DNA of 64,000 nucleotides from JABWCQ01 sp964587105. Its GTDB lineage: Bacteria > Electryoneota > RPQS01. Below are positions 24,389 to 32,974 of the stretch, one piece after another. How positions within the stretch are numbered: the stretch's first letter is position 1; every line of letters begins with the position of its first letter. The stretch covers positions 62,001 to 126,000 of the forward strand of contig CAZPKG010000004.1 in the NCBI GenBank assembly GCA_964587105.1, given 5' to 3'. A program made the position numbers and the translations under genes. Below the pieces are notes generated by a model, which saw only the letters and a program-made list of their open reading frames with translations, ran no database searches and was not told the DNA's origin.

Positions 24389-25282
24389 CTATCGCAGTAA
24401 TACCAGACCGCCATCCACGGCGCCGCCGTCGGGTTCAGAAATCTTGAGCGGCAAATTTCGCAAATCGATTTCCTCTTTCAACAGAGGCTCAAGCACGTCC
24501 CGCCGTTCCCACAGTCCGCCGGTCACGACCAACGGAAGTTTAGACATATTCTGCGGCATGTCTTCCAACAGTCGCTCGACTTGATCAATCAATTCGAGCA
24601 CCGCACGTTCGAGTATTGCCATGACCTCAGGCTGTTCGTTGGCGTACTCAAACACAAGCGGCGCAAGTTCGGCCCAGCGCGTCGGCCCGAAATCCTCGCG
24701 ATAGACTTTGGTAATAATCTCGTGCGTCGCGCCGACTGAGAGCTGCTCTAGTATAGCGGCATGAAAGGGGGATAGCTCCGCGCGCTCGCCTTCCCAAAGG
24801 CAATGTCGAAGAGCCTCTCGACCGATCCACGCGCCGCTGCCCTCATCACCTAATAGGGGGCCCCAGCCTCCAGCGCGGAAAAATTCATGTCCTTGCGGAT
24901 TCTGATAGAATGCAATCGAGCCTGTTCCAACGATCAATAAGATTCCGCGCTCACCTTTGCAGAATGCTCCGGCATATAGTAGATGCGCATCGGTAACGAC
25001 TTGCACGTCTGCTTGCGGCCAGAATTCTTTGGCCACAGAGACTGCCAAATCACGCTCGCGATCACGGCCAACTCCGGCCAAGCCCATAACGACTTTGTTG
25101 CAAGTGCGTGCCGCCGGGCAATCGGCCAACAACTCAGCCAACGCGATGCGCAACCCTTCATCGCCAAGCCTCGCGACATTTGAAGGTCCGGCTTTTCCTT
25201 CATTTAATATGGCGCCATCGGCTGATACCAACCAGCCGCGCGTGTTCGTTCCGCCGCCGTCCACAATAAAGTAGCTTTCCAT
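24389..25282 (-). CDS. N-acetylglucosamine-kinase-like protein (BadF/BadG/BcrA/BcrD ATPase family)
   Basis: The conserved region begins at ATG 25282 (MESYFIVDGGGTNTRGWLVS), giving 298 aa. The longer frame from 25456 runs through the terminator region of the upstream gene and is rejected. ASKHA-fold motifs: phosphate 1 FIVDGGGTNTRG, KVVMGLAGVGRDRE, phosphate 2 ILLIVGTGSIAFYQ, GGWGPLLGDEGSGAWIGREA (diagnostic of the BadF/GlcNAc kinase group) and adenosine motif LVVTGGLWER. The most likely reaction is ATP-dependent phosphorylation of GlcNAc or a related amino sugar during cell-wall recycling. The sugar cannot be settled from sequence. It appears monocistronic. Confidence 0.82.
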   Translation of the reverse strand: MESYFIVDGGGTNTRGWLVSADGAILNEGKAGPSNVARLGDEGLRIALAELLADCPAARTCNKVVMGLAGVGRDRERDLAVSVAKEFWPQADVQVVTDAHLLYAGAFCKGERGILLIVGTGSIAFYQNPQGHEFFRAGGWGPLLGDEGSGAWIGREALRHCLWEGERAELSPFHAAILEQLSVGATHEIITKVYREDFGPTRWAELAPLVFEYANEQPEVMAILERAVLELIDQVERLLEDMPQNMSKLPLVVTGGLWERRDVLEPLLKEEIDLRNLPLKISEPDGGAVDGGLVLLR

Positions 25283-25363
25283 ATCAGACAAGTTACAGCT
25301 TTCCTCTATATATGCAACTCCCAGAGTGCTGTTGGAATGATTGCTTCGCAGACGCTGTAACTT

Positions 25364-25392
25364 AAAAGGCCGGAGCATTGTGCTCCGGCCTT
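25364..25392 (-). terminator. Terminator of the GyrI-like protein gene
   Basis: Minus-strand AAGGCCGGAGCA-CAA-TGCTCCGGCCTT, 12-bp stem, followed by TTAAG. The T run is short, but the stem is very strong. Confidence 0.75.
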
Positions 25393-25418
25393 CAAATGGT
25401 ATCCCGAATGTAATCGGG

Positions 25419-26081
25419 TTATTCGCTCTTTTTCTCGCCTTCAGCAGCCGGAGCATCAGCCGGCTTCTTCATGGCAGGCCACACAATTTCGACCAGCCAA
25501 TCTTCGTTCTTCATGGACTCCATGCCGTTCTTGTGATAGACTTCCATGGGGTTGCCAGCCCAAACAAGACCGTTTGCCTCGGCATACTTCATTACATCGG
25601 CCCAAGCGTTCATGGCCGAGTTGGGATGACCTTCATAGGTGCACGACACAACTTGCATCTCAGGCATATTCTCAACAGTCACCATTGCGGTCGGTTCATT
25701 ATCCGCGGCAATCGGGAAGCCCCACTTCGAGGTTAACGCACCTGCCGTGGTCACGGACGGATCTTCATACCAAACCGAGAACATCGGTCCGGCGGGTTGA
25801 ATAGACTTCTCGGTCATATATGCCATTAAACGGGTCGCACCGTTCATCGCCATTGCGCCGATCGCGCCTTCATAGTCCTTTTCGCCCCAACCGCCTTCGG
25901 GCGCAAAGTCTGCCGCCTTGACATATGCAGTTGCGGCGATCATCGCGGGCTTGGTGGTGAGTTCTGATGCCTTCGTTATTTTTGCAGTGCCGGTCATTTC
26001 CGGCATCGCGGTATCTTCGGCAAAGCTAAACGAACACAGACAAAGTGACAGTGCGATGGTTGCGAGACTAATGTACTTCAT
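25419..26081 (-). CDS. Exported GyrI-like / SOUL-type small-molecule-binding domain protein
   Basis: 220 aa with signal peptide MKYISLATIALSLCLCSFSFA. The mature chain shows two related halves: an N-terminal TKPAMIAATAYVKAADFAP...GAIGAMAMNGATRLMAYM...AGPMFSVWYEDPS, and a C-terminal VENMPEMQVVSCTYEGHPNSAM...VWAGNPMEVYHKNG...DWLVEIVWPAM. This is the GyrI-like/AraC effector-binding (SRPBCC-unrelated) fold as a pseudo-dimer. Such domains bind hydrophobic small molecules or heme. An exported copy is unusual for GyrI but known in FCB bacteria. The tail is Ala/Pro/Glu-rich. The ligand is unknown. It lies downstream of the C25 peptidase gene on the same strand with a 27-base gap, so it may share its transcript. 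Confidence 0.68.
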   Translation of the reverse strand: MKYISLATIALSLCLCSFSFAEDTAMPEMTGTAKITKASELTTKPAMIAATAYVKAADFAPEGGWGEKDYEGAIGAMAMNGATRLMAYMTEKSIQPAGPMFSVWYEDPSVTTAGALTSKWGFPIAADNEPTAMVTVENMPEMQVVSCTYEGHPNSAMNAWADVMKYAEANGLVWAGNPMEVYHKNGMESMKNEDWLVEIVWPAMKKPADAPAAEGEKKSE

Positions 26082-26108
26082 TTCTCCCTCTTGGAATTTT
26101 TCTCTCGT

Positions 26109-27599
26109 CTATTTAAGTAAGGTGATCTTGTGTGTGTCAAACTGTCCAGCAGATTCAAGCCGAACAAGGTATATTCCTGACGCAAGTCCTGCGGCATTCC
26201 AGACGATGCTGTGTGATCCGGCTGTAAAACTCTGTTCGGCGAGCGTGGTCACAGATCGTCCGGTAATATCGTAAACTGTCAGCCGCGCATTGCCCGCGCG
26301 GTTGAGCATGAAATTGATTGTCGTAGATGGATTAAACGGATTTGGATAGTTGCCGACGATCTGAATAGTCGAGGGAACTACCGGCGAGACAATCGGGTCA
26401 GCGCTTGTTGTGCGGCCGGGGATGATGGTTGCGGGATCGCCAAGGAGGATGCTTGTGAAGAGCGTTTCGTAGTAGGAAGTACCACTAATTACATTATTGG
26501 ACTCAAGATAGTCCGCAATAGTCTGATTCCAAACGGAATTTATGCTTCCGTTTAGGCCGCTTGCGAGTGCTTGGCCAATCTCATACTCAAATTCCCGACC
26601 GGCAACAGCCCAATCCATTTTTGAGTTGCTAAAGCCTACTATCGCACCTCCGATTTCACTCAACACTGCTGCGGACATGTTGGTTGTTTCAACGGCATTG
26701 TATCCCAGGTCATCATTCGTGAAACCACTATAGATAGAGTAGCAGGGCGCGTTGGTAAGCGCATTGAAGTCTTCTACAACAATGGGTTGACCTTCAAGCC
26801 ACAATCTTCCGCCCAAGTGACCAAGAATAAACATCGCAAATGGTCCGGCAGAGAGATTTGAAAGAATTTCATCGCGATCTCCATAGTCAGGATCACCAGA
26901 TGTTCGTCCTATATAGTCTCGCTCAAACTCCGTACCTTCAGGAAAGAAATTAGCGATACTGTCGGCTGTCTGCTCAAATTGATACATAACATTAAAAGAG
27001 TCCGCAATCAACAGGACTCTTTGCGAACAAGATTCCTGCGTGCCAGACTCGTAGGTTTCAATCTTGTTTAGAAAATTGGGAAGCGGATCAACAAAAGTCG
27101 GGCTCCATGGAAGTCGTCCCAGACTAAATCTCGGCTCAAACGTTCCCGTAGGATCGGTTACGGCAAAGTAGTAGTCTGACCAATAGTCATAGTCTCCTAC
27201 TATCCCATGCATTTCATGCGTCGGCACAACATCCACGTGCCCCACAATAAACACATCCTTCAAACGTGGAGTCTGCCAATTATCATACGCATAATGCAGA
27301 AATTCACGGATAGCGCTTGCGCTTCCCTCTGGAGTAAACTCAGCCCAAATCTCTTCGACCGTCACGGCCATAGAGACACGGCCTTGTGCGGCGCGATAGT
27401 CAAGCAGGCTATCTATCCAAGCATTATTGGAAAAAACTTCCTGATTGGTCAGGATAATGTAATCAGCAGAATTATTCGGATCGCGCAATTCAGCGCGAAC
27501 AGGTACGGAAATGAGTAAGGCGAGCAATACGACTGCGAACATGATGGGACTCCACTGGATAGGTTTTGCACGGTGAAAAAATAATCTCCGGCATAACAA
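26109..27599 (-). CDS. Peptidase C25 (gingipain)-family protein with T9SS sorting domain
   Basis: 496 aa from 27599. An ATG at 27542 would start directly at the signal core (FAVVLLALLISVPVRA) and is an alternative start. The catalytic domain begins ADYIILTNQEVF, followed by VEEIWAEFTPEGSASAIREFL, LKDVFIVGHVDVVP and RFSLGRLPWSP. The Cys-His dyad of family C25 appears as H261 (FILGHLGG) and C286 (TNAPCYSIYSGF), in the right order and spacing. The C-terminal sorting domain (about 415-496) has NYPNPFNPSTTINFML, YDITGRSVTTLAEQ, SGIYLVRLESAG and ends KITLLK. Gingipain relatives are classic type IX cargo; in many uncultured phyla they may also process other cargo. Substrate preference is not predictable here. 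Confidence 0.85.
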   Translation of the reverse strand: MLCRRLFFHRAKPIQWSPIMFAVVLLALLISVPVRAELRDPNNSADYIILTNQEVFSNNAWIDSLLDYRAAQGRVSMAVTVEEIWAEFTPEGSASAIREFLHYAYDNWQTPRLKDVFIVGHVDVVPTHEMHGIVGDYDYWSDYYFAVTDPTGTFEPRFSLGRLPWSPTFVDPLPNFLNKIETYESGTQESCSQRVLLIADSFNVMYQFEQTADSIANFFPEGTEFERDYIGRTSGDPDYGDRDEILSNLSAGPFAMFILGHLGGRLWLEGQPIVVEDFNALTNAPCYSIYSGFTNDDLGYNAVETTNMSAAVLSEIGGAIVGFSNSKMDWAVAGREFEYEIGQALASGLNGSINSVWNQTIADYLESNNVISGTSYYETLFTSILLGDPATIIPGRTTSADPIVSPVVPSTIQIVGNYPNPFNPSTTINFMLNRAGNARLTVYDITGRSVTTLAEQSFTAGSHSIVWNAAGLASGIYLVRLESAGQFDTHKITLLK

Positions 27600-27620
27600 G
27601 TTGTTCGGCAGTTCTCCTAA

Positions 27621-28727
27621 TTATGAGTTAGTTAATATGTCCAACACCACGCGATCTGCTTTTGGGAATGCGTAGTTTCTAAGCTCAGATGGCCGCACCC
27701 ACTTTGCATCGGTGACGTGCAGTAATTTCACTTCGCCGCCGACGTGCTTGCATTCAAAACAGTGCAGCGTAATCTTGAAATGCGTGTAAGCATGTTTCAC
27801 TTTGGCGATTTGCTCTCCAACCTCAACTTGAATGTCAAGCTCTTCCAGCATTTCGCGCCGCACGCACTCTTCCAGAGTCTCCCCGCGCTCTTTTTTTCCG
27901 CCGGGAAACTCCCAGAGTCCACCCAGCAGCCCTTTTTCGGGCCGTTTGGTGATCAATATTCTCCCGTTCTTCCGCACGATCGCCGCTCCGATGTCGTAAT
28001 GCGGTGTCGTTTCCTTGATCGGTTTGCGCGGTAATTCGGTGACATCGTCACATGTCATCCTCGCGACACAAACTCTCTTCAGCGGACAGTCGGTACAGAG
28101 AGCCTCGCGCGGCTTACATACTGTCGCTCCAAGCTCCATCAAAGACTCATTCAAAGCGCCGGGTGAAAGATCAGCCTTTACCGCTGCTTTCATCCAAACT
28201 TCAGAGATTGCTTTAAGTTTGGCGCGGACAGTTTTCTCCGTGATGAAGCCAACTTCACCCGTCACACGCGCAATCACTCGTTCAACATTGCCGTCAAGTA
28301 CCGCAACCGGCTCGCCGAAAGCAATCGAAGCAATTGCCGCCGAAGTGTATGGCCCGATACCCGCAAGCTTTCTGAGTTCGTGACTTGACTCTGGAAGCTT
28401 GCCACCCATCGCGACTACTTGCTTGGCAGCCTTGTGCAGGTTTCTCGCCCGCGCGTAGTAGCCGCAGCCTTCCCAAACTTTCAAGACCTTATCAAGCGGA
28501 GCCTTCGCCAGCGCATCCACTGTTGGAAAAGTCTTGATGAAACGGTTGTAATACGGTTCAACCGTCGCGACCTGAGTCTGCTGGAGCAATATCTCCGAAA
28601 CCCAAATGCGGTACGGGTCGCGCGTGTTGCGCCACGGCATCTCGCGTTTGTTGCTCTCGAACCAGCTTACCAGTCCGCGTAATGTCGCTGCAGAAATATT
28701 CAATAGAAAATGAGAAACCGCTCGCAA
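27621..28727 (-). CDS. mutY: A/G-specific adenine DNA glycosylase
   Basis: 368 aa. The HhH-GPD domain includes WVSEILLQQTQV (catalytic E45), KLAGIGPYTSAAIASIAF and VLDGNVERVIAR (catalytic D145). The iron-sulfur loop is canonical: C204-x6-C211-x2-C214-x5-C220. A C-terminal NUDIX-like 8-oxoG recognition domain (about 240-365) carries GGKKERGETLEECVRREMLEEL. MutY removes adenine mispaired with 8-oxoguanine. The gene follows the PH-like membrane protein gene on the same strand (25-base gap), which may be co-transcription without functional link. Confidence 0.94.
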   Translation of the reverse strand: MRAVSHFLLNISAATLRGLVSWFESNKREMPWRNTRDPYRIWVSEILLQQTQVATVEPYYNRFIKTFPTVDALAKAPLDKVLKVWEGCGYYARARNLHKAAKQVVAMGGKLPESSHELRKLAGIGPYTSAAIASIAFGEPVAVLDGNVERVIARVTGEVGFITEKTVRAKLKAISEVWMKAAVKADLSPGALNESLMELGATVCKPREALCTDCPLKRVCVARMTCDDVTELPRKPIKETTPHYDIGAAIVRKNGRILITKRPEKGLLGGLWEFPGGKKERGETLEECVRREMLEELDIQVEVGEQIAKVKHAYTHFKITLHCFECKHVGGEVKLLHVTDAKWVRPSELRNYAFPKADRVVLDILTNS

Positions 28728-28752
28728 CTATTCGTCACAAGCGGCAGAAATC

Positions 28753-29298
28753 CTAATTCAAGTTGGGCTTACCCAGGTCCAACTCCAGCAGTAGATTTAT
28801 CGTGGAGGAGACTGGTTCAAGCCCTTTTTTTTTATTCGGGTCGTCGGTCAACCACCAAGCCTGCACGGTCTCCGAACCGTCCAGCCAAATCCGCATCATC
28901 CTTCGATTGGTAATCACCAGCACGGATTTGCCGTCTTTGGATTTCAGCACGCGATAGCGATCCCACAACAAATATCCGCCGCCCAGTAAGCACAGCGCGA
29001 GCCAGCCCATCGTAATCGAGATTCCGAGCGCGGGAGTCTTCTGAGCCAACGCCGCGCCCACAATCAAACAAAACGGTGTGAACAGCATCATCGTTTTCAA
29101 AACGAAGAACTGCCCCAATCGTTTCTGCCTGCGCGGTAACGGCCAATCCTGAATCGAAACCACATGCTCGGACTGGCTCAGATTTTGGAACAACAAGTCC
29201 AGTAGTTCACCGGCCTCCTGATGGACGGCCATGAACGTCTTAGGACTTAGCTCCCCGCGCGAATAGCGCTGAAGTGTATCGAGGTCGATGGTTTTCAC
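28753..29298 (-). CDS. Membrane protein with two helices and PH-like tail
   Basis: 181 aa. The N-terminal 60 residues are soluble (LDTLQRYSRGELSPKTFMAV). Two membrane helices follow (MMLFTPFCLIVGAALA and ISITMGWLALCLLGGGYLLW). A cytosolic tail reads RYRVLKSKDGKSVLVITNRRMMRIWLDGSETVQAWWLTDD, the strand pattern of bacterial PH-like domains. It resembles the 19120-19557 protein in layout, though not in close sequence. Located upstream of mutY. No function assigned. The Leu-rich start MKTIDLDTLQRY looks natural. Confidence 0.6.
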   Translation of the reverse strand: MKTIDLDTLQRYSRGELSPKTFMAVHQEAGELLDLLFQNLSQSEHVVSIQDWPLPRRQKRLGQFFVLKTMMLFTPFCLIVGAALAQKTPALGISITMGWLALCLLGGGYLLWDRYRVLKSKDGKSVLVITNRRMMRIWLDGSETVQAWWLTDDPNKKKGLEPVSSTINLLLELDLGKPNLN

Positions 29299-29525
29299 AA
29301 TTGGGACAATCAGGATTCATCCTGTTGTTTCATAATATAATGAATGAACTCCCCCCCCGCAACCGCTTGTCAAGCGGGCTTTGTTTTTTTGAGCATAGCT
29401 ACGTGGGCCAATTCCGTACTCAAGAGGCGTGTTTTTGCAGAGGTTGGCCTGCCCACCTTGCACGAGGAGGGGGAAAACACTATATTTAACTCAACTTAGG
29501 GCAAGAAGATTCCAGAGGAGACGGT

Positions 29526-29948
29526 GTGCTGAGAGGTTTTTGGTTAATTTTTGGACTTGTGTGCGGATTTGCTTTGACACTCTCCGCTGAAGAAGTCCCG
29601 GACACTCTGAAGGCACAAGCTCCTGTTGATACCCTAATTAAAGAACCTGCAATACTTTACGTAATACCGGCAGGCCCAATTGCGGGCAGCTTTACCGAGC
29701 AGAGCAGGGTGCAGGTGGTAGATACGGTGGCCGGGTGGGCAAGGATTCTGGTCGAGGGTTGGGTTCCGGTTGACAAGGTCGTCGCGCGGATGAGTGGTGA
29801 GACTCTTCAGCTGCAACTCGGCGAGATCGAGAAACCTGCCAAAGTCAAACCTGAGCGCCCGCAGTGCATTGCCAAGACCGCCAAAGGTAAGCAATGTACC
29901 CGCAAGGCCATCCCCGGCAGTAAGAAGTGCTGGCAGCATTCGCAATGA
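29526..29948 (+). CDS. Exported SH3-like protein with C-terminal Cys/His knuckle
   Basis: GTG start at 29526 with GAGGAG (29515-29520) five bases upstream; 140 aa. Signal peptide LRGFWLIFGLVCGFALTLSA. Residues about 45-90 fit a bacterial SH3-like domain (VIPAGPIAGSF...SRVQVVDTVAGWARILVEGWV). The tail RPQCIAKTAKGKQCTRKAIPGSKKCWQHSQ-type pattern (three Cys and one His: Q-C-x-A-x-x-x-x-G-x-x-C-x-R-x10-C-W-x-H) matches the short DUF5763-like zinc knuckle found on many bacterial proteins. The pairing of an exported SH3 domain with this knuckle is uncommon. The stop overlaps the next start (ATGA), so they form an operon. Confidence 0.7.
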   Translation: MLRGFWLIFGLVCGFALTLSAEEVPDTLKAQAPVDTLIKEPAILYVIPAGPIAGSFTEQSRVQVVDTVAGWARILVEGWVPVDKVVARMSGETLQLQLGEIEKPAKVKPERPQCIAKTAKGKQCTRKAIPGSKKCWQHSQ

Positions 29949-30550
29949 GAATACTCATTGCCGTAATTCTCTTTGCGTTGGTAATCTTACCAACGAGTCA
30001 AGCGCAGTCTCCTACGAAGATTGCCACTGACTACGAATGGCAATTGAATCAGCCGGGCCGCACGCTGTTTCGTGACCGCCTTCCTGTAGGGCAAATTGCG
30101 TTGGTTGCCGGGAAGAAAGAGAAAGCGACGGGCGAACTACTTCAGGTCTTAACCGACATTGCGTTCATGCCCGGCGATTCCAACCGGTATTTTGCGGTGG
30201 CCTTTCGCATCGGTGAAGGCAGCGCAATCTATTCCGAAGTTCTCGCCGACGCCGATGAGATCCCCGAGCTAATCCGCTCGGCTCGCTATATCGCGCAAAC
30301 TGCAACCGATATTGCTTCCTCGGAACGCGCTGAAACGAAGATAACGTTTCATACCCGCGCGGGTTTCAGTATCGAGTTCAACCAAATCGGTGTTCAACAG
30401 CAATTGGCTGTTGTGTTACCCGATCTGATTTCCGACGGCGAAATTATCCGCGAAATCTCCGCCGACCAACTCAAACTCTTCTCCGACCTCCTCGACCTAA
30501 CCATTTTCGAGCTGAACCGTCAAGGCGCCGGCTTGAAAGTCAAGAAATAG
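29945..30550 (+). CDS. Exported protein of unknown function
   Basis: ATG 29945 overlaps the previous stop and opens a signal peptide (MRILIAVILFALVILPTSQA), giving 201 aa. The mature protein is mixed alpha/beta (YEWQLNQPGRTLF, VGQIALVAGKKEKATGELLQ, YFAVAFRIGEGSAIYSEVL, ELIRSARYIAQTATDI, ETKITFHTRAGFSIEFNQIG). There are no Cys, no catalytic motif and no sorting domain. It is likely periplasmic and expressed with the SH3-like protein. I recognise no family. Confidence 0.7.
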   Translation: MRILIAVILFALVILPTSQAQSPTKIATDYEWQLNQPGRTLFRDRLPVGQIALVAGKKEKATGELLQVLTDIAFMPGDSNRYFAVAFRIGEGSAIYSEVLADADEIPELIRSARYIAQTATDIASSERAETKITFHTRAGFSIEFNQIGVQQQLAVVLPDLISDGEIIREISADQLKLFSDLLDLTIFELNRQGAGLKVKK

Positions 30551-30560
30551 TCCTTCATAC

Positions 30561-31145
30561 ATGCGTTACTCCGACCTCATTGAAAAAACCAAGAACCTTT
30601 CGCTTGGCAAACACATCATCGGCGAATTCGCCACAGGCCGCATTATCATCAATAATGTCGGCGTGCGCCATCACTATATGTCGCAACGTCCCGAATTTCG
30701 CCTGATCATTGAAAGCGGCGGCAAGACATACACTCCGCGTCACAGCGATTTCTTGAGCGATTACGTTCTGAAATGCGAATGCCGTCCGGATTTGCGGCTC
30801 GCGCTCTCTGAAGCCTGCGATGCGCTCTGCAACGGCGCGGCTCCGTCAGAACTCAAAGAAACCAAGAAGCTTCCAGTATATTTCTCCGATGTCACGGAAG
30901 CATCGTGGTCTTACCAAACTTCAAGCTTTCAAACCGGCGGACTTTCGACCGAGTTATTCTTGAACGGCCTACAAGCGTTGATTCGCGTGTATGACCTGAA
31001 CGACCCGGAACTCAAAGCGCCGGAAGCTTTCCGCAAAGCGTTTCTTGACGCGCAAGGCGGCAAGCCTGTCGCCGAAGCCGCGCAGCGCTTGCGTCCGCAA
31101 GTCAAAGGCGGCAAACGCTATTTTGATCGACTCGAGCGCGCGTAA
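30561..31145 (+). CDS. Uncharacterised cytoplasmic protein
   Basis: 194 aa, ten bases after the preceding stop and without an obvious ribosome site. No signal or membrane segment. Notable stretches are IEKTKNLSLGKHIIGEFATG, HYMSQRPEFRLIIESGGKTY, CECRPDLRLALSEACDALCN and a basic C-terminus (RLRPQVKGGKRYFDRLERA). Four Cys lie in the middle, two as CEC. No family recognised. The position suggests co-transcription with the preceding pair. Confidence 0.65.
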   Translation: MRYSDLIEKTKNLSLGKHIIGEFATGRIIINNVGVRHHYMSQRPEFRLIIESGGKTYTPRHSDFLSDYVLKCECRPDLRLALSEACDALCNGAAPSELKETKKLPVYFSDVTEASWSYQTSSFQTGGLSTELFLNGLQALIRVYDLNDPELKAPEAFRKAFLDAQGGKPVAEAAQRLRPQVKGGKRYFDRLERA

Positions 31146-31160
31146 CCGTGTGCAAGTTCA

Positions 31161-32366
31161 ATGGGGACCGGGAGCGAACCCGCCCTTTTTGCAGGTAATC
31201 CAGTGAGTGATTTAGTATGGGCAATTCTGTTTTGGTCGAGCGTTGGACTGATGCTCTTCACGTTCTTTGTTTACCCGCTCACTCTGCGACTGCTAAAACG
31301 ACGTTTTGACACTGCGCCGGATTGCTCCGATGCTGATTTGCCGAGTGTGACAGTCATGATTCCAGCTTATAATGAATCGGCTGTCATTGGAAAGAAGGTC
31401 CTGAATTGCCTTGAGCAGGAGTACCCGCGAGAAAAGCTTCGAGTCCTTGTCGGCTCAGACGGCAGCACGGACGGGACAGACGAGTTGGTGAATGCCATTC
31501 CCGATGATCGCGTAAAGCTAATCCGTTTGGGCGGTCGGAACGGCAAACCGCTTGTGCTGAACCGACTATTTGAACTTACCACTGACGAAGTTGTCGTCAT
31601 CAGCGATGCGAACATTATGTGGGATAAACATGCCCTCAAAATGGCGTGCAGACACTTTGCCGATCCCAAAGTCGGAGTGGTGAGTGCCGGGCGATTTGCC
31701 TTATCGGAAGAACGCGATGAACTGGCTCTGGAAGAGCAGCGCTACACCGATCACGAAAATCGACTGAAGTTACTCGAAAGTCAAATCGGCGGCATGAGCG
31801 GCGGATTGGGGATGCTGCTGGCGATGCGCCGTGAAGTTTACCGCCCGTTTCCACCCGGTTCTGCAAACGATGACACAACTCCGATGCTGTGGGCGACACT
31901 CGACGGCTTCCGCTCAGTTTGGGAAATGGAGTCCAAAGCGTATGAACGTTCCGGACAGTCATTTCGTGAGGAGTTTCGTCGGCGAATTCGAATTGGCGTC
32001 GGCAACTATCAAACGCTGTTTCGCTATCTCAGTGTATTAAGCCCCCGGTATGGTTTAGCGGCCTACACCTATTTTTCGCATAAAGTCATTCGCTGGCTGT
32101 TTCCGTTCCTGATGATTATCGCGCTTGTTGCGAATGTGATGATTGGGGAGACCCCCATCTACAAAACACTCCTGCTTGGTCAGCTTGCGCTTTACGGGAT
32201 CACAGTTGTTGGAGGGATCTTTGTGGCTTTGCATCTGCGGGTTCCGCCAGTTTCATCGTTGTTTCATTTTGTCGCTATGAACGTTGCTCTGCTATTGGGC
32301 TTCTTCAGATATTTGAGGCAAGGTAACCGTCGGTTCGTTTGGGAACCAACTGCACGCACAAACTAA
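31161..32366 (+). CDS. Membrane glycosyltransferase family 2
   Basis: 401 aa from ATG 31161; a GTG at 31203 is an alternative start. One N-terminal membrane helix (LVWAILFWSSVGLMLFTFFVYPL) precedes the GT-A domain: PSVTVMIPAYNESAVIGKKV, the nucleotide-binding GSDGSTDGTDEL (about 98-109), NGKPLVLNRLFE and metal-binding VISDANIMWD. A basic RRRIRIGVGNYQ segment follows. Three C-terminal helices (WLFPFLMIIALVANVM, LLLGQLALYGITVVGGIFVAL, VAMNVALLLGFF) give the layout of hyaluronan/cellulose-synthase-like processive enzymes. It probably makes or elongates a surface or lipid-linked glycan. Donor and acceptor are not determined. Confidence 0.85.
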   Translation: MGTGSEPALFAGNPVSDLVWAILFWSSVGLMLFTFFVYPLTLRLLKRRFDTAPDCSDADLPSVTVMIPAYNESAVIGKKVLNCLEQEYPREKLRVLVGSDGSTDGTDELVNAIPDDRVKLIRLGGRNGKPLVLNRLFELTTDEVVVISDANIMWDKHALKMACRHFADPKVGVVSAGRFALSEERDELALEEQRYTDHENRLKLLESQIGGMSGGLGMLLAMRREVYRPFPPGSANDDTTPMLWATLDGFRSVWEMESKAYERSGQSFREEFRRRIRIGVGNYQTLFRYLSVLSPRYGLAAYTYFSHKVIRWLFPFLMIIALVANVMIGETPIYKTLLLGQLALYGITVVGGIFVALHLRVPPVSSLFHFVAMNVALLLGFFRYLRQGNRRFVWEPTARTN

Positions 32367-32369
32367 ATC

Positions 32370-32900
32370 ATGAAAACCAAAACCGACCGCATTTCGTGGG
32401 ACGAATATTTCTATAACTTGGTGCATCTTGTGTCGATGAGATCGGCCTGTTTGCGCCGGGCGGTCGGCGCGATGATAGTTCGCAATAATCAAATCTTGGC
32501 CTCTGGCTATAATGGCCCACCGGCTGGGCACCCGCACCCGGAAGAATTGGGCGGATGTGAGCGCGAAATTGAAGGTATCAAGTCCGGCGAGCGGTTGGAA
32601 CTCTGCATTTGCCTTCATGCCGAGCAAAATGCCTTGTTGCAATGTGCACGAAACGGCGTTTCCGTTGAAGGCGCGGATATTTACGTAACCGTATTCCCCT
32701 GCCCGATTTGCGCTCGAATGATCGCAAATTCGGGGATTAAGCACGTAAAGGTTTTCGGCAGCTACCCCGGTGAGGAACGCAGTCGAAAGGTCTTGGAAAA
32801 TGTTGGCATTAAAGTTGATTTGCTTGATGTCACCGGCTTTCGCACGCCGCTATCTGGGCCCGAAGGCTGGGAAACCGAATTGGAAAAACAAAAGAAATAG
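32370..32900 (+). CDS. dCMP deaminase (ComEB-type)
   Basis: 176 aa, starting three bases after the GT2 stop. The zinc site has the two hallmark motifs: HAEQNALLQCA (His ligand and catalytic Glu) and PCPICARMIANSGI (two Cys ligands). SACLRRAVGAMIVRNNQILASGYNG and the Cys-rich NGPPAGHPHPEELGGCERE insert are typical of deoxycytidylate deaminases, which bind a second zinc. It converts dCMP to dUMP for dTTP synthesis. Coupling to the GT2 gene is probably only transcriptional. The C-terminus (EGWETELEKQKK) is normal for the family. Confidence 0.88.
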   Translation: MKTKTDRISWDEYFYNLVHLVSMRSACLRRAVGAMIVRNNQILASGYNGPPAGHPHPEELGGCEREIEGIKSGERLELCICLHAEQNALLQCARNGVSVEGADIYVTVFPCPICARMIANSGIKHVKVFGSYPGEERSRKVLENVGIKVDLLDVTGFRTPLSGPEGWETELEKQKK

Positions 32901-32974
32901 CGCCCTTCAATAACAGGTGAGTCTCGCGCCACGAGCAATTCACCGAAACCAAACAAAAGACTGGGGAGAACCAG

